Assembly (NCBI GenBank): GCA_015066095.1
Contig: SVPC01000017.1
Coordinates: forward strand, 1-33,041
DNA from: Oscillospiraceae bacterium
GTDB lineage: Bacteria > Bacillota > Clostridia > Oscillospirales > Acutalibacteraceae
Length of the DNA stretch: 33,041 nt
Direction: 5' to 3'
Notes under the pieces: model-generated
Told to the model about the DNA's origin: nothing
Database searches by the model: none
Seen by the model: the letters and a program-made list of their open reading frames with translations, nothing else
Shown: positions 22,761 through 31,970 of the stretch, piece by piece
Layout of the letters: every line of letters begins with the position of its first letter
Position numbering within the stretch: position 1 is the stretch's first letter
Program-made: the position numbers and the translations under genes

Positions 22761-23171
22761 TTAATTGCAAACTTCTGCGATATCGAAAAGTTTCTTGGGT
22801 AATTCGTCTTTATCAGCCGAAACTGTGAAGATAAATTCAACATCGTCAATCTTAGCAATTCTTTCAAAGAAAGTGCAGAGTTCATCATAATCGCGTGTGC
22901 CGATTCTAAGAGTTGCATCACCAAAAATGTGTGTAACGTCATGATTGCCCGATTTGATACCGGCTACCATACCGTAATATTCGCCATAACCAGAAATGCC
23001 GTATGCATCAGCATCGATAAGACGTGCTTTATGAGTAACAGAATAGGTCAAGGTGTCGCCTTTTTCTATGCAAACTACGTTGCCAAGACTTACTTTGGCA
23101 GCCTCGTTTACCATGTCAACCAATAACTTGGTCTTGCCTGAACCTTTTCTTCCGATAATGATTTTAATCAT
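22761..23171 (-). CDS. Small P-loop ATPase-like protein, function unknown
   Basis: 136 residues from the ATG at 23171, preceded by AAGGAG at 8 bases; a GTG three codons earlier overlaps the ribosome site. The Walker A sequence GRKGSGKT is at 7-14. A Walker-B-like strand with acidic ending appears in VTHIFGDATLRIG, and a further strand, VEFIFTVSADKDELP, lies near the end. No partner domain is attached. Similar short proteins are found as single conserved hypothetical genes in Clostridia, sometimes labelled as PilT-like; that label is not supported here. It follows pgi by 50 bases and probably shares its transcript. Confidence 0.75.
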   Translation of the reverse strand: MIKIIIGRKGSGKTKLLVDMVNEAAKVSLGNVVCIEKGDTLTYSVTHKARLIDADAYGISGYGEYYGMVAGIKSGNHDVTHIFGDATLRIGTRDYDELCTFFERIAKIDDVEFIFTVSADKDELPKKLFDIAEVCN

Positions 23172-23220
23172 TTGTATCACTCCTTCTTATTTTAACTGCA
23201 TATAGCAGTAATTTCTAAAA

Positions 23221-24552
23221 TTATTTATTTAAGCGTTTTTCAAGCTCTGCTTTTTGTGCTTCGTAACCTGGTTTACCGAGTAATGCAAACATATTTTTCT
23301 TATAGCTTTCAACACCGGGTTGGTCAAACGGATTTACACCCAACATATAACCCGATATCGCACAAGCCTTTTCAAAGAAATAAATAAGTCTGCCAAGGTT
23401 TTCTTCGTCAGGTTTATCAACACTAATAACAAGATTTGGAACCTGACCGTCGGTATGTGCCAAAACAGTACCTTCAAAAGCCTTCTCATTCACAAACGCC
23501 ATTGGCTTGCCTGCTAAGAAGTTAAGACCGTCACCGTCGTCGGCTTCTTTTTCAATTATAACGTCCTTGTCAGTTTCCGAGAAGGTAACAACAGTTTCAA
23601 AAAGAATTCTTGCACCATCCTGAACATATTGGCCCATAGAGTGCAAATCGGTCGAGAATGTAACTGCCGCGGGGAAAAGACCTTTGTTGTCTTTGCCTTC
23701 GCTTTCGCCGAAAAGTTGCTTAAACCACTCTGCCATCATAGTAAAGCGTGGCTCGTAACTTACAAGCAACTCTATAGCCTTACCCTTGCGGTAAAAAGCA
23801 TTTCTGAGAGCCGCATAGGTATAACAATCGTTATTTTGAAGTTTCGCATATTCTTTTGAAGCCTCACGCGCACCAAACATCAATGCATCAATATCTGCAC
23901 CTGCGGCAGCAATAGGTAAAAGACCTACTGCTGTAAGCACCGAGAAACGGCCGCCTACATCATCGGGTACTACAAAACATTCATAGCCCTTGCTATCTGC
24001 CAACTGTTTCAAAGTGCCCTTTGCCTTATCGGTTGTGCAGTATATACGCTTTGCGGCTTCACTTTCGCCGTATTTTTCTTCTAAATATTTGCGAAGCACA
24101 CGGAATGCGATTGCAGGTTCGGTAGTAGTGCCCGATTTAGAAATAATATTAACCGAAACACGTTTACCCTCGCAAAGTTTTAAAATATCATCAAGATAAG
24201 AACCGCTGATATTATTACCTGCGAAATAAATCTTGGGACCATTTGCCAAATCGTTATAAAACGGACCTTTCAAAAACTCGATAGCCGCTCTCGCGCCTAA
24301 ATATGAGCCGCCGATACCAATAACTATTAAAACATCAGTATCTTCTTTAATCTTTTGAGCCGCTTTCTTTATGCGGTCAAACTCTTCTTTGTCATAATCA
24401 GTAGGAAGATTAACCCAACCGAGAAAATCGTTACCTAAACCATTTTTTGCCTCTACCATTTTGTGAGCCGCTTCTACTTGAGCCTGTAACCCTAAAAGGT
24501 CATTTTCGCGTAAAAAAGGCTCTGCAAATGATGAATTAAACTTAATTGCCAT
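23221..24552 (-). CDS. pgi: Glucose-6-phosphate isomerase
   Basis: 443 residues, typical of the short bacterial form. It interconverts glucose 6-phosphate and fructose 6-phosphate in glycolysis. Signature regions are [13 protein letters not shown] (about 77-89), [19 protein letters not shown] (sugar phosphate loop), [19 protein letters not shown] (PGI signature 1 type) and the C-terminal [26 protein letters not shown] precedes the ATG, and a clear promoter lies 34 bases further up. The next glycolytic gene, pfkA, is in the same direction in this window but in another transcript. Confidence 0.97.
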   Translation of the reverse strand: MAIKFNSSFAEPFLRENDLLGLQAQVEAAHKMVEAKNGLGNDFLGWVNLPTDYDKEEFDRIKKAAQKIKEDTDVLIVIGIGGSYLGARAAIEFLKGPFYNDLANGPKIYFAGNNISGSYLDDILKLCEGKRVSVNIISKSGTTTEPAIAFRVLRKYLEEKYGESEAAKRIYCTTDKAKGTLKQLADSKGYECFVVPDDVGGRFSVLTAVGLLPIAAAGADIDALMFGAREASKEYAKLQNNDCYTYAALRNAFYRKGKAIELLVSYEPRFTMMAEWFKQLFGESEGKDNKGLFPAAVTFSTDLHSMGQYVQDGARILFETVVTFSETDKDVIIEKEADDGDGLNFLAGKPMAFVNEKAFEGTVLAHTDGQVPNLVISVDKPDEENLGRLIYFFEKACAISGYMLGVNPFDQPGVESYKKNMFALLGKPGYEAQKAELEKRLNK

Positions 24553-24585
24553 TGAATTTCACCTGTGTATAATTTCTTTACATCT

Positions 24586-24614
24586 ATTGTACAATATTTC
24601 ACAAGATTTTTCAA
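24586..24614 (-). promoter_or_regulatory. Sigma-A promoter of pgi
   Basis: Minus strand TTGAAA (24614-24609), 17 bases, TACAAT (24591-24586). Confidence 0.72.
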
Positions 24615-24642
24615 GTAAAAATACACATATTTATAAAAAAGT

Positions 24643-25851
24643 TTACAAAGTAAGTATACCTTCCAAAATCCAACGCATCGTAACCCATAAAGTCAATTTT
24701 TCCACATCCTCATTAGCCGTTATGGGGAGTTTACCTATCTGCTCACCCGAACTGTAAATATTAACATAGCCCAATACATCATCTTTCTTAATCGGGGCTT
24801 TAATATTCTTGTTCAAAATAGTTTCCCTTGTAATCTCACCTTTGGAATTTTTGGGAAGCAAAACATTTACCTTGCCCTTGCAACTAACACCCACCGTTTT
24901 TTCTACACCGTTTTGCAATGGTACGCTTTCCTCTGCCAACTCACCCAAAATTTCTTTGAAACTGTAATTTGCAAAACCGTAATCTAACAGCTTTTTAGCG
25001 CCCGAAAAGCTGTCGTCACTGCTATCCCCTGCCAAAACCACCGCTACAAGTTCCATACCGTCACGCTCAGCAGTCGCCGAAAGGCAATACTTGGCTTTAC
25101 TTGTAGTGCCCGTTTTAAGCCCTGTTGTACCCTTATAAAATCTCACAAGTTTATTAGTATTTACAAGTTCGCTTTCACCGTTTCGCAAACTATCCATCCA
25201 TACAGTAGAATATTTTTTAATAAGCGGATATTTTATAAGCGCGGCAGACATCAAAGCCACATCGTGAGCCGATGTGTAGTGTTCATCCGCATCAAGGCCT
25301 GTGCAGTTTACAAAGTGTGTATTATTCATACCGAGCGCTTTTGCGCGTTCGTTCATAAGTTCTACAAAACCTTCTTCACTGCCGGCAATCGCTTCGCCCA
25401 AAGCCACACATGCATCATTAGCCGAAGCAATAACAGTGGCTTTCAGCAGTTCATCCACCGTCATACCCTCGCCCGGCTCAAGCCAAATCTGACTACCACC
25501 CATACTACAGGCGTGTTCTGATGCATAAACTACCGTTTCAAGCGCCAAGTCACCACGCTTTATTGCTTCCATTACAAGCAGTAAAGGCATTATTTTTGTA
25601 ATAGAAGCAGGCGGTAATTTTTCGTCAGCATTTTGTTCATATAAAATCTTGCCGGTATATGGCTCTAAAAGTATCGCCGATTTAGCCTTTATATCAAGTT
25701 TTCCGCCTATTTCGGTTTTTGTTTCTGCATTAGCCTCAGCAAAGGGTTTATCAATATCGGTTATATCACACTCACTTGAAACAGTTTTTGCTGAAACACC
25801 CATACCAAAAAATAAAGAAAAAATTAAAAATAAACTCAAAAATTTCTTCAA
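24643..25851 (-). CDS. D-alanyl-D-alanine carboxypeptidase (DacF/PBP5-like, S11 family)
   Basis: 402 residues. It trims the terminal D-alanine from peptidoglycan stem peptides outside the membrane. Signal peptide MKKFLSLFLIFSLFFGMGVSA; catalytic motifs SITK (83-86), SAN (143-145) and KTG (246-248, in GLKTGTTSKA). A C-terminal beta domain follows, then an amphipathic tail (TLWVTMRWILEGILTL) that probably anchors it. I start at TTG 25851, 11 bases from AAAGGG; the GTG at 25860 is in frame but only 2 bases from that site. DacF, a sporulation-related member, is a candidate name; dacA or dacB cannot be excluded. It lies downstream of mnmA. Confidence 0.93.
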   Translation of the reverse strand: MKKFLSLFLIFSLFFGMGVSAKTVSSECDITDIDKPFAEANAETKTEIGGKLDIKAKSAILLEPYTGKILYEQNADEKLPPASITKIMPLLLVMEAIKRGDLALETVVYASEHACSMGGSQIWLEPGEGMTVDELLKATVIASANDACVALGEAIAGSEEGFVELMNERAKALGMNNTHFVNCTGLDADEHYTSAHDVALMSAALIKYPLIKKYSTVWMDSLRNGESELVNTNKLVRFYKGTTGLKTGTTSKAKYCLSATAERDGMELVAVVLAGDSSDDSFSGAKKLLDYGFANYSFKEILGELAEESVPLQNGVEKTVGVSCKGKVNVLLPKNSKGEITRETILNKNIKAPIKKDDVLGYVNIYSSGEQIGKLPITANEDVEKLTLWVTMRWILEGILTL

Positions 25852-25901
25852 AAAAAGCACATCCCTTTATACTAATCTATAAAAGGATATGCCTTTAAAA
25901 A

Positions 25902-26948
25902 CTATTCTATTCCACCGATTATGGTGCCGCCACCTACGACGATATCACCATCGTAAAATACTGCCGCCTGTCCCGCGCTCGGCGCTCTTTGCGGTGTTTC
26001 AAATTCCACCAAAACTTCTCCATTTTCAAGCGGTTTTATTAAAGCAGGCTGTTCTTTCTGACTGTAACGCAGTTTGGCAGTGACTTTCATTTCATTATCC
26101 AAAATATCAAACGGAATGAAATTAGTGTCGCCCACTAAAACTTTCTTGTAAAACAAAAATTTCTCATCGCCCAACACAACGGTGTTGTCTTGAGCATTTT
26201 TAGAAATAACAAATGCGGGTTTGCCAAGCGCTATGCCAAGACCTTTACGCTGACCTATTGTATAATGTATAACACCGTTATGCTCACCAATTTTTTGACC
26301 ATCTCTATTCAGATAATCGCCTTTTTGTGAAATATAATTTGCCGTTCTTTCAATAAAAGAAGCATAATCGCCGTCGGGCACAAAGCATATATCCTGACTG
26401 TCTTTCTTTTTGGCATTTACAAGTTTATTTTGTTCTGCAAACTCGCGCACCTGTACTTTAGAAAGTGAGCCTAACGGAAATTCCGACTTTGACAATTGTT
26501 CTTGTGTAAGGCAATAAAGCACATAAGTTTGGTCCTTTGTCACATCTTCCGCCTTGCAAAGTAAATATCTACCACTATCATCTTTACGAATTTGTGCATA
26601 ATGACCTGTCGCAATTTTATGGTAGCCATACTCCTGCGCTAAATCAAGCATTTTACCAAACTTTATATACTTATTACAAACTATACAAGGGTTGGGTGTT
26701 CTGCCGTTTATATACTCGTTTATAAAGTTATCTATAACCTTTTGCTTAAAATCTATTTTAAGTTCGGCAGAAAAATGCTCTATACCCAATTTGTCGCAAA
26801 CGGCTTTTGCGTCGGCAATATTATTTACATCAAAACTGTCATTAAGATTAAGGGTTACGCCGCCCACGGTGAAGCCTTGTTGTTTTAACAAAGCGGCACA
26901 TACAGACGAATCTACACCGCCGCTCATACCAACCAAAATCTTTTCCAA
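25902..26948 (-). CDS. mnmA: tRNA-specific 2-thiouridylase MnmA
   Basis: 348 residues. It puts sulfur on U34 of tRNAs for Lys, Glu and Gln using ATP. The PP-loop is GMSGGVDSSV (7-16). The catalytic cysteine pair is C88 (in TPNPCIVCNKYIKF) and C188 (in DSQDICFVPDGDY). ATGHYA and GQRKGLGIALGKPAFV are also family hallmarks, as is the C-terminal beta barrel with RAPSAGQAAVFYDGDIVVGGG. The start is TTG 26948, 6 bases after AGGAG; no ATG is available. It follows pfkA after a terminator and runs into the dacF-like gene. Confidence 0.96.
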   Translation of the reverse strand: MEKILVGMSGGVDSSVCAALLKQQGFTVGGVTLNLNDSFDVNNIADAKAVCDKLGIEHFSAELKIDFKQKVIDNFINEYINGRTPNPCIVCNKYIKFGKMLDLAQEYGYHKIATGHYAQIRKDDSGRYLLCKAEDVTKDQTYVLYCLTQEQLSKSEFPLGSLSKVQVREFAEQNKLVNAKKKDSQDICFVPDGDYASFIERTANYISQKGDYLNRDGQKIGEHNGVIHYTIGQRKGLGIALGKPAFVISKNAQDNTVVLGDEKFLFYKKVLVGDTNFIPFDILDNEMKVTAKLRYSQKEQPALIKPLENGEVLVEFETPQRAPSAGQAAVFYDGDIVVGGGTIIGGIE

Positions 26949-26962
26949 TTTATACTCCTTTT

Positions 26963-26997
26963 AGAAAAAGAGCCGATTTTCACCGACCCTTTTTACT
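26963..26997 (-). terminator. Terminator of pfkA
   Basis: A 13-bp stem including three G-U pairs (minus strand AAAAAGGGTCGGT with ATCGGCTCTTTTT), loop GAAA, ending in a T-run. mnmA starts 15 bases later, so some read-through is likely. Confidence 0.75.
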
Positions 26998-27006
26998 TTA
27001 ATATTA

Positions 27007-27966
27007 TTAAATAGCTGTGATATCAGCCAAAAGGCAAAGATTATCTTCAAGCTCCTTTGTCATATTAAGCGCTTCATAAATATCATAATCTACAACCTTG
27101 CCGAGTTTGTAAGCAACAACACGATTGCCTATGCCTTCTTTTAAAAGTTGTACTGCTTCATAACCCATTTGGGTAGCAATGAGACGGTCACGAAGAGTAG
27201 GACTGCCACCGCGTTGAACGTGACCCAAAATTGTACCGCGGCTTTCAATGCCTGTTGCGGCTTCAATTTTTTCAGCCATTTGTGTTACACCGCCAACACC
27301 TTCCGCCACAACCACGATAAAATGTTTTTTGCCCATTTTTTGGGTTTCTTTAATCTTTTCAATAACAGCATCCAAATCGTTTTCGCGTTCAGGCACCATA
27401 ACCGCCAAAGCACCTACACCAATAGCGGTACGAAGCGCTATATGACCTGCGTGTCTGCCCATAACCTCAACAACCGAGCAACGCTCGTGGGAGTCACAGG
27501 TATCACGAAGACGGTCAACCATCTGAATAACGGTGTTCATAGCAGTATCAAAACCTATTGTATATTCGGTCGAAGAAATATCATTATCAATAGTAGCGGG
27601 AATGCCAACACAAGGGATACCTGCCAAAGACAAATCTCTAGCCCCGCGGAAAGAACCGTCACCGCCGATTACAACGATACCCTCTATTCCGTGCTTTTTA
27701 CAGTTTTCTACCGCTTCCTTTATGCCCTCTTCAGTCTTAAATTTGGGGCTACGTGCGCTATAAAGCATAGTACCGCCAAGTTGAATAATACCTGAAACCG
27801 CACGTGAATCCAAATCTATTATATCGCCTTCCATAAGGCCATTATATCCTCTGCGGATACCCTTTACATTTATGCCGTGATAAACAGCAGTTCTCACAAC
27901 CGCGCGAACAGCCGCATTCATACCGGGAGCGTCGCCGCCCGATGTCAATACACCAATAGTTTTCAT
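27007..27966 (-). CDS. pfkA: ATP-dependent 6-phosphofructokinase
   Basis: 319 residues, the usual bacterial length. It phosphorylates fructose 6-phosphate in glycolysis. The ATP site has GVLTSGGDAPGMNAAVRAVV and VIGGDGSFRGA. The glycine-aspartate pair in GGDGS marks the ATP-dependent rather than pyrophosphate form. The catalytic loop PATIDNDI, the substrate site MGRHAGHIA and the signature GHVQRGGSPT are all present. GGAG lies before the ATG and the promoter is 32 bases further up. The gene follows dnaE, the usual clostridial order. Confidence 0.97.
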   Translation of the reverse strand: MKTIGVLTSGGDAPGMNAAVRAVVRTAVYHGINVKGIRRGYNGLMEGDIIDLDSRAVSGIIQLGGTMLYSARSPKFKTEEGIKEAVENCKKHGIEGIVVIGGDGSFRGARDLSLAGIPCVGIPATIDNDISSTEYTIGFDTAMNTVIQMVDRLRDTCDSHERCSVVEVMGRHAGHIALRTAIGVGALAVMVPERENDLDAVIEKIKETQKMGKKHFIVVVAEGVGGVTQMAEKIEAATGIESRGTILGHVQRGGSPTLRDRLIATQMGYEAVQLLKEGIGNRVVAYKLGKVVDYDIYEALNMTKELEDNLCLLADITAI

Positions 27967-27997
27967 TTTATCATCTCCAAATAGTCGCTTAAGATAC

Positions 27998-28026
27998 AGT
28001 ATATACCATATTTGTCAAATTTTCAA
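27998..28026 (-). promoter_or_regulatory. Sigma-A promoter of pfkA
   Basis: Minus strand TTGAAA (28026-28021), 17 bases, TATACT (28003-27998). A TTGACA inside the spacer is only 9 bases from the -10 box and does not fit it. Confidence 0.7.
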
Positions 28027-28033
28027 CATTTTT

Positions 28034-31000
28034 TTATTTTACATATTTAATATTATTATTGCCCACAATTTTTGCCAACTCATCAAAAAGGCCTTGTGAG
28101 TAATTTATATATAATGAACGTGGCGCTTCAAGTTTTTTATTGTTGTCACTGCAAACAATGTATACCGCCGAATCGCCTTCATACCGTGACAAAACTTCTT
28201 TCACCTTTCCAAAATCAGGTGACTGGGCGCTTTTAATTTTTATATACAATCCACTTTTATATTTAGGACTAGGTGTGATGTTTTTAAGATTTTCATCAAT
28301 AATTTCACACTTTTCAAACACAATTTCCAGTTCTCTGTCCTCGTGTTCAGAAACCCTGCCCGTCATAATAACAGGTTTATTTGCGGTCAAAATCGGCTTG
28401 TACATTTCATAAGCATTTCCAAACACAGTTACATTTACAGACGAATTAAAATCTTCAATTTTAAGGCTGCAAAGCAGATTGTTATTTTTAAGTTGACGCA
28501 CTTTGAGTCCGCTTATAATACCTGCCACACATACACGCTTACCATCGGGATATTTACCGCCTTGAATATCAGCAATAGACTGTATTTGGGCATTTTGCAA
28601 ATAGCCTTTATAATCATCCATCGGATGTCCCGAAAGATAAAGTCCTGTTGCCTCTTTTTCAAATTCGAGTTTTGCTTCACGGCTCATTTCGGGTACGCTT
28701 TCCATTTCAAACTGAACTGAAGCACCCATCTGTTCAAACAAGTCCAACTGACCTTGTCCCGAATACTTGTGTTCATTTTCCACACTGGAAAGCAAATTTT
28801 CCATATTGTATAGCATTTCACGACGGTTAGAACCCACACAATCGAGCGCACCGCTTTTTATAAGACCTTCGAGCGCACGGCGGTTAAACTCACGCGAATA
28901 ATTACGCATACAAAAATCGTACAATGAGGTATATTCGCCGTTTTGTTCTCTTTCGGTTATTATTTTTGAAATAATACCTTGTCCCAAATTTTTAATGGCC
29001 ATAAGCCCAAAACGAATATTATTACCGTCAGGTGTGAAACCACTATTACTTTTATTTACCGATGGCGGTAAAACCTTTATACCGTTCTTTCGGCATTCAT
29101 TACTATAAAGCGAAATTTTGGTTTCGCTATCCATCATACTTGTCATAAGAGCCGCAAAATATTCGGCAGGATAATGACATTTTAAGTATGCTGTTCTGTA
29201 AGCCACAAAAGAGTACGCACAAGCGTGGGCTTTATTAAAAGCATAAGAACTGAAACTCGACATATCAGAAAACATTTTTTCTGCCGCCGCTTCATCGATT
29301 CCCTGAGCCACTGCGCCGCTTATAAAGGTTTCTTTTTCCTTTTGCATTACGGCGTGTTTTTTCTTTGCCATTGCACGGCGCACTATATCCGCCCTTCCGA
29401 GCGAATAACCTGCCAATGCCCTGAACACCTGCATTACCTGTTCTTGATACACAATACAACCGTATGTTACATCGAGAATAGGTTTTAAAAGCGGTGTGGA
29501 ATATACTATATTCTGCGGATTGTGACGGTTGCTTATATAACGCGGTATGGAATCCATAGGACCGGGTCGGTAAAGTGATAACACCGCGGTCAAATCTTCA
29601 ATACTTTCGGGGCCTAATTGCCGCAATACATTCTTCATTCCGTCAGATTCGAACTGAAAAACGCCTTCGGTTTTACCTTTTCCCATCATAGTATATGTCG
29701 CTTTATCGTCAAGTGGTATTTTTTCTACCCTAAAATCTATACCGCGCCGTCTTATAAACTTTTCAGTCTCGTCTATGACAGTTAGGTTGCGAAGACCTAA
29801 AAAGTCCATTTTTAGAAGACCCAATTCTTCCAAAGAGGTCATTGTAAACTGTGTTACAACCGATTGGTCGTTGACAGCAAGTGGTACATACTCCTCCACA
29901 GGCTTGTCCGAAATAACGACACCTGCCGCGTGGGTAGAAGCATGGCGAGGCATACCCTCAAGACTGCGCGCCATATCAATAAGTTCTTTAACCGACGGGT
30001 CATTCTCATAAAGGGAATATAGTTCTTTCCCTCCCTCTAATGCGCGGTCAATTGTCATACCGGGAGACTGCGGTATAAGTTTTGCCACCTTATCACAAGT
30101 AGCGTAAGGGATATCAAGCGCACGGCCGACATCCCTGACCGCCGCACGCGCCGCCATAGTACCAAAGGTGACTATCTGCGAAACGTGGTCTTGCCCATAT
30201 TTTTCGATAACGTAATCTATCACCTTTTGACGGTTTACATAGCAAAAATCTATATCAAAGTCAGGCATAGATACACGCTCGGGGTTTAAAAACCGCTCAA
30301 AATAAAGGTCGTATTTTATAGGGTCTATACCCGTAATACCAATACAATATGCCGCCAAAGAAGCCGCACCAGAGCCACGCCCCGGACCTACGGGTATACC
30401 ATTTGTTTTTGCATAATTTACAAAGTCGGCAACTATCAAAAAGTAGTCGACATATCCCATTTTATTTATAATCGAAAGTTCATAATCAAGGCGGTCTACA
30501 TACTCTTTTTGGGGATTATTACCGAAAATTTTATAAAGCCCCTCGTAACACTTTTCGCGGAAATACTCGGCGTGGTCACGCTTACCTATATCAAATCTCG
30601 GTAACTTTATTTTACCAAATTCAAACTCTAAATTACATTTATCTGCAATTATTTGGGTGTTGCTTATAGCATCGGGGTAATCGGAGAAAATTTCTGCCAT
30701 CTGCTCGGCAGATTTCAAATAAAACTCGTTAGTTTTAAACTCCAACGCGTTTTCTTCGGTTATTTTACTGCCTGTCTGTACACACAGCAAAACCTTATGC
30801 ATTTTATAATCAGTATCATTTATATAATGCACATCATTTGTAGCAACGAGCGGTATACCGGTTTCACGCGAAATATGAACAATTTGCGGATTAGTGAGTT
30901 TTTGTTCCTGTATGCCGTGGTCCTGAATTTCTAAATAAAAATCATCTTTAAATACATCTTTGTACCACAAAGCTGTTTGCTTTGCCTTTTCATAGTCACC

Positions 31001-31441
31001 GCGTAATAATGTTTGCGGAATTTCACCCGCCAAACAAGCCGAAAGAGCGATTAGTCCCTCGCTATGTTGTTTTAATAATTCTCTGTCTACACGGGGTTTG
31101 GAATAAAAGCCTTCGGTAAAACCTTTGGAAACCAGTTTTATAAGGTTTTGATAGCCTACAGAATTTTTACACAAAAGCACCAAATGGTTATAACTATCCA
31201 GGCCCTTTTGCTTGTCAAAACGGCTTCTTGTAGACACATAAACCTCGCAACCGATAATGGGCTTTATCCCTTTTTCTTTGGCGTATTTATAAAAATCAAT
31301 CACGCCGTACATAACGCCGTGGTCGGTAATAGCAATGCTCGTCTGCCCCAACTCACACGCACGGTCAATAACCTTTTTTATACGGGCGCACCCGTCCAAA
31401 AGGCTATACTCGGTATGCAAATGCAAATGCGTAAAATCCAT
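28034..31441 (-). CDS. dnaE: DNA polymerase III alpha subunit (DnaE)
   Basis: 1135 residues, full length for DnaE1. N-terminal PHP domain (FTHLHLHTEYSLLDG at 3-17; AITDHGVMYG). Polymerase core with GPGRGSGAASLAAYCIGIT and the catalytic aspartates in MPDFDIDFCY (about 390-400). Then the fingers region, the helix-hairpin-helix (RALEGLIKSGALDC) and an OB fold near the end (RVCVAGIISGLKVRQ). In Clostridia PolC usually acts beside DnaE in replication. Its ATG follows AAAGGGGGG. The leader holds MITE copy 2 and I find no good promoter between that repeat and the gene. It is followed by pfkA. Confidence 0.97.
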   Translation of the reverse strand: MDFTHLHLHTEYSLLDGCARIKKVIDRACELGQTSIAITDHGVMYGVIDFYKYAKEKGIKPIIGCEVYVSTRSRFDKQKGLDSYNHLVLLCKNSVGYQNLIKLVSKGFTEGFYSKPRVDRELLKQHSEGLIALSACLAGEIPQTLLRGDYEKAKQTALWYKDVFKDDFYLEIQDHGIQEQKLTNPQIVHISRETGIPLVATNDVHYINDTDYKMHKVLLCVQTGSKITEENALEFKTNEFYLKSAEQMAEIFSDYPDAISNTQIIADKCNLEFEFGKIKLPRFDIGKRDHAEYFREKCYEGLYKIFGNNPQKEYVDRLDYELSIINKMGYVDYFLIVADFVNYAKTNGIPVGPGRGSGAASLAAYCIGITGIDPIKYDLYFERFLNPERVSMPDFDIDFCYVNRQKVIDYVIEKYGQDHVSQIVTFGTMAARAAVRDVGRALDIPYATCDKVAKLIPQSPGMTIDRALEGGKELYSLYENDPSVKELIDMARSLEGMPRHASTHAAGVVISDKPVEEYVPLAVNDQSVVTQFTMTSLEELGLLKMDFLGLRNLTVIDETEKFIRRRGIDFRVEKIPLDDKATYTMMGKGKTEGVFQFESDGMKNVLRQLGPESIEDLTAVLSLYRPGPMDSIPRYISNRHNPQNIVYSTPLLKPILDVTYGCIVYQEQVMQVFRALAGYSLGRADIVRRAMAKKKHAVMQKEKETFISGAVAQGIDEAAAEKMFSDMSSFSSYAFNKAHACAYSFVAYRTAYLKCHYPAEYFAALMTSMMDSETKISLYSNECRKNGIKVLPPSVNKSNSGFTPDGNNIRFGLMAIKNLGQGIISKIITEREQNGEYTSLYDFCMRNYSREFNRRALEGLIKSGALDCVGSNRREMLYNMENLLSSVENEHKYSGQGQLDLFEQMGASVQFEMESVPEMSREAKLEFEKEATGLYLSGHPMDDYKGYLQNAQIQSIADIQGGKYPDGKRVCVAGIISGLKVRQLKNNNLLCSLKIEDFNSSVNVTVFGNAYEMYKPILTANKPVIMTGRVSEHEDRELEIVFEKCEIIDENLKNITPSPKYKSGLYIKIKSAQSPDFGKVKEVLSRYEGDSAVYIVCSDNNKKLEAPRSLYINYSQGLFDELAKIVGNNNIKYVK

Positions 31442-31468
31442 AGTCTAACCCCCCTTTCAAATTCCCAA

Positions 31469-31590
31469 AAGCCTTCTCCTTGAGGAGAAGGGGGACCGCT
31501 TGCGGTGGATGAGGTGGAAATAATTAAAATCATTTATTGAAACACCTCATCAGTCACCTTACGGTGACAGCTTCTCCTCAAGGAGAAGCC
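31469..31590. repeat. MITE-like palindromic repeat, copy 2
   Basis: The same design as copy 1 at 14690-14816: outer hairpins AGCCTTCTCC...GGAGAAGG and CTTCTCC...GGAGAAGCC, inner arms GGATGAGGTG (31507-31516) and CACCTCATC (31543-31551), and an AT-rich middle with a different sequence. The two internal hairpins are ACCGC-TT-GCGGT (31495-31506) and GTCACC-TTAC-GGTGAC (31553-31568); these differ from copy 1 in stem length and loop while staying self-complementary. It lies in the dnaE leader, and its right edge overlaps the DUF559 stop codon. Confidence 0.9.
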
Positions 31591-31943
31591 TATTTTTGTG
31601 CTATATTTTTTAATATGTCTATACATACTCCATAGAAATTTCTATCAATATCTAAATTCGAATATCTTAAAACCTTTATACCAAGATTTTCTAAATATTT
31701 ATCTCTAATTTCATCTTTGGATTTTCCCGTGTTTTCGAAATGTTGCGAACCATCAAGTTCAATGACAAATTTTTTAGAAGCACAATAAAAATCGACTATA
31801 TAATTGCCAAGAACCTTTTGTCTATGAAAAGTTATTGGTAATGTTTTTAAAAAATCATACCACAAGTGTCTTTCTTGCTTAGTCATATTTTTTCTAAGAA
31901 ATTTAGAATTCTCGGTTAATTTCGGATTATTTGTCTTATTCAT
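31590..31943 (-). CDS. DUF559 family endonuclease-like protein
   Basis: 117 residues of the DUF559 family, related to very-short-patch-repair type nucleases. The N-terminal FLRKNMTKQERHLWYDFLK is the family entry. The core GNYIVDFYCASKKFVIELDG followed by SQH gives the D...ExD spacing of a PD-(D/E)xK-type fold, and KYLENLGIKVLRYSN closes it. The function is unproven; members often lie in accessory regions. The gene is AT-rich compared with its neighbours and sits between whiA (27 bases upstream) and dnaE, which are often close together in Clostridia. Its TAG stop straddles the edge of MITE copy 2. Confidence 0.82.
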   Translation of the reverse strand: MNKTNNPKLTENSKFLRKNMTKQERHLWYDFLKTLPITFHRQKVLGNYIVDFYCASKKFVIELDGSQHFENTGKSKDEIRDKYLENLGIKVLRYSNLDIDRNFYGVCIDILKNIAQK

Positions 31944-31970
31944 AAATATACCATTTTATGTGACTTTTTC

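Noticed and set aside
25880-25900. Terminator between mnmA and the dacF-like gene
   Set aside because: Only a 5-bp AAAGG/CCTTT stem without a convincing T-run.
27148-27795. 215-residue plus-strand frame
   Set aside because: It is antisense to pfkA with skewed amino acid content.
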